A stretch of DNA of 64,000 bases, from NCBI GenBank assembly GCA_028554795.2, contig CM068835.1:60511219-60575218 (forward strand), written 5' to 3'. The position numbers and the translations under genes were made by a program. The DNA comes from Sinohyriopsis cumingii (Eukaryota > Mollusca > Bivalvia > Unionida > Unionidae). Shown piece after piece: positions 63,161-64,000 of the stretch; position 1 is the stretch's first letter; each line of letters opens with the position of its first letter. The notes below the pieces were generated by a model. That model did no database searches. It was given only the letters and a program-made list of their open reading frames with translations, and had not been told where the DNA came from.

Positions 63161-64000
63161 TGTGACGATCGTGGATAAATACCTATGTATCTATAATCAG
63201 CTGAAATTCCTATGAAATCCCACTATCTATTTATAGCTCCAACTTGTGGGTTTTTCCTTTGGAAAATCCCACTATCTTTTTATAGCCTCAGCTTGAGTGA
63301 CGTTCCTGTTTATGAATTCTAGCATATATGTATAGCTACAAAATGTGGAAATCCCCAAGTCGATATTTATAGTCTCGAAATTTCCAGCGTCAGTGACGTC
63401 ACTGTACTGAACACTAGGGATAAATATCAACAGTGTTGCAAGTGGCTGACCTGAATACGCGCTACTGTAGGTAGGTAGGTAGAGTGTATCTGATAGGGAT
63501 AAAGTGAGTTTTATACGGACAAACAGAGACCAATATACACACACAACGTACGCGCGCAGACACACACACACACACACAAACACACAAACACACACACAAC
63601 GTACGCGCGCAGACATACTCACACACACACATAAACACACACACTATAAAATAGATAAAATTAGTAACTACTTACAATATCAACTTCTGTGACGATCGTG
63701 GATAAATACCTATGTATCTATAATCAGCTGAAATTCCTATGAAATCCCACTATCTATTTATAGCTCCAACTTGTGGGTTTTTCCTTTGGAAAATCCCACT
63801 ATCTTTTTATAGCCTCAGCTTGAGTGACGTTCCTGTTTATGAATTCTAGTATATATATATAGCTACAAAATGTGGAAATCCCCAAGTCGATATTTATAGT
63901 CTCGAAATTTCCAGCGTCAGTGACGTCACTGTACTGAACACTAGGGATAAATATCAACAGTGTTGCAAGTGGCTGACCTGAATACGCGCTACTGTAGGTA
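63161..64000. repeat. 527-bp direct repeat (second copy cut by window end)
   Basis: Unit 1 starts TGTGACGATCGTGGATAAAT at 63161, and the same start recurs at 63688. The 313 bp of overlap before the window ends differ at only about two positions. The unit ends in CA-rich DNA with two ACGTACGCGCGCAGACA blocks. Four TATAGC/TATAG-containing subrepeats (near 63226, 63274, 63330 and 63370) and a perfect CRE palindrome CAGTGACGTCACTG (63391-63404, again 63918-63931) lie inside. It may be an LTR-like element, a satellite, or an assembly duplication. Confidence 0.9.
63536..63650. repeat. (CA)n tracts inside the 527-bp unit
   Basis: Two interrupted CA runs separated by ACGTACGCGCGCAGACA; the block occurs twice within unit 1. 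Confidence 0.9.

Larger units (their letters stand above)
40932..64000. other. Region upstream of LATS without a supported gene
   Basis: These 23 kb lie 5' of the candidate LATS start. No exon with convincing homology was found on either strand, including the UBA-coding exon expected for LATS, which could lie further right or be too short to recognise by eye. Stretches 41700-43390, 44240-46020, 47010-48120, 50400-51240, 51460-52850, 53050-54030, 55510-56490, 59190-61070 and 61830-62660 show only AT-rich sequence with short runs. Identified repeats are listed separately. Confidence 0.6.

Noticed and set aside
63272-63692. Cys/Val-rich and His/Thr-rich open frames near the right edge
   Set aside because: They result from the CA tracts in the 527-bp repeat.

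Overview
The window is eukaryotic, AT-rich, repeat-crowded genomic DNA from an invertebrate. A mollusc is the best guess. The clues are a tRNA-derived SINE whose 3' end carries a molluscan-looking GGCGTTAAACCC-type tail followed by (CAA)n, decayed satellite-like arrays, and a single LATS/Warts gene with large introns. The species cannot be read from the sequence; the mollusc placement is an inference of moderate confidence.

The only host gene I can support is a Hippo-pathway LATS (Warts) Ser/Thr kinase on the minus strand, read right to left. A very large exon (33525-36101) encodes the proline/glutamine-rich regulatory region with two PPxY motifs, the MOB-binding NDR/LATS regulatory helices, and the kinase N-lobe through the DFG motif. 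A 29-kb intron follows. Exons at 4343-4528 (activation segment), 3404-3510 (C-lobe) and 1-327 (C-lobe and start of the AGC tail) then continue in perfect phase. The last exon runs off the left edge, so the C-terminal hydrophobic motif and stop codon are outside. Upstream, a 118-bp exon (38022-38139) and a possible first coding exon with ATG (40875-40931) join in phase to the large exon. They do not encode the UBA domain expected at a LATS N-terminus, so they may be an alternative 5' end.

The introns and the 23 kb to the right are filled with mobile and tandem DNA: a decayed hAT transposon with terminal inverted repeats and transposase remnants (1481-3219); ten copies or fragments of a class-II-tRNA-like SINE, five with visible 11-12-bp target-site duplications; at least one other tRNA-derived SINE family; about 15 copies of a short, strongly palindromic MITE-like element built from four related hairpin arms; a TTAA-ended MITE pair; several minisatellites (56, 60, 45, 39, 32 and about 22 bp units); three ancient arrays of about 150-bp units; a 497-bp diverged tandem duplication; and at the right edge a nearly identical 527-bp direct repeat carrying CRE palindromes.

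No tRNA, rRNA or CRISPR locus and no second protein-coding gene could be supported. Short open frames elsewhere are explained by repeats or chance. The most interesting unexplained objects are the four-arm palindromic MITE family, the unusual LATS 5' exons, the 527-bp duplicated unit, and a 94-bp foldback at 44137-44230.
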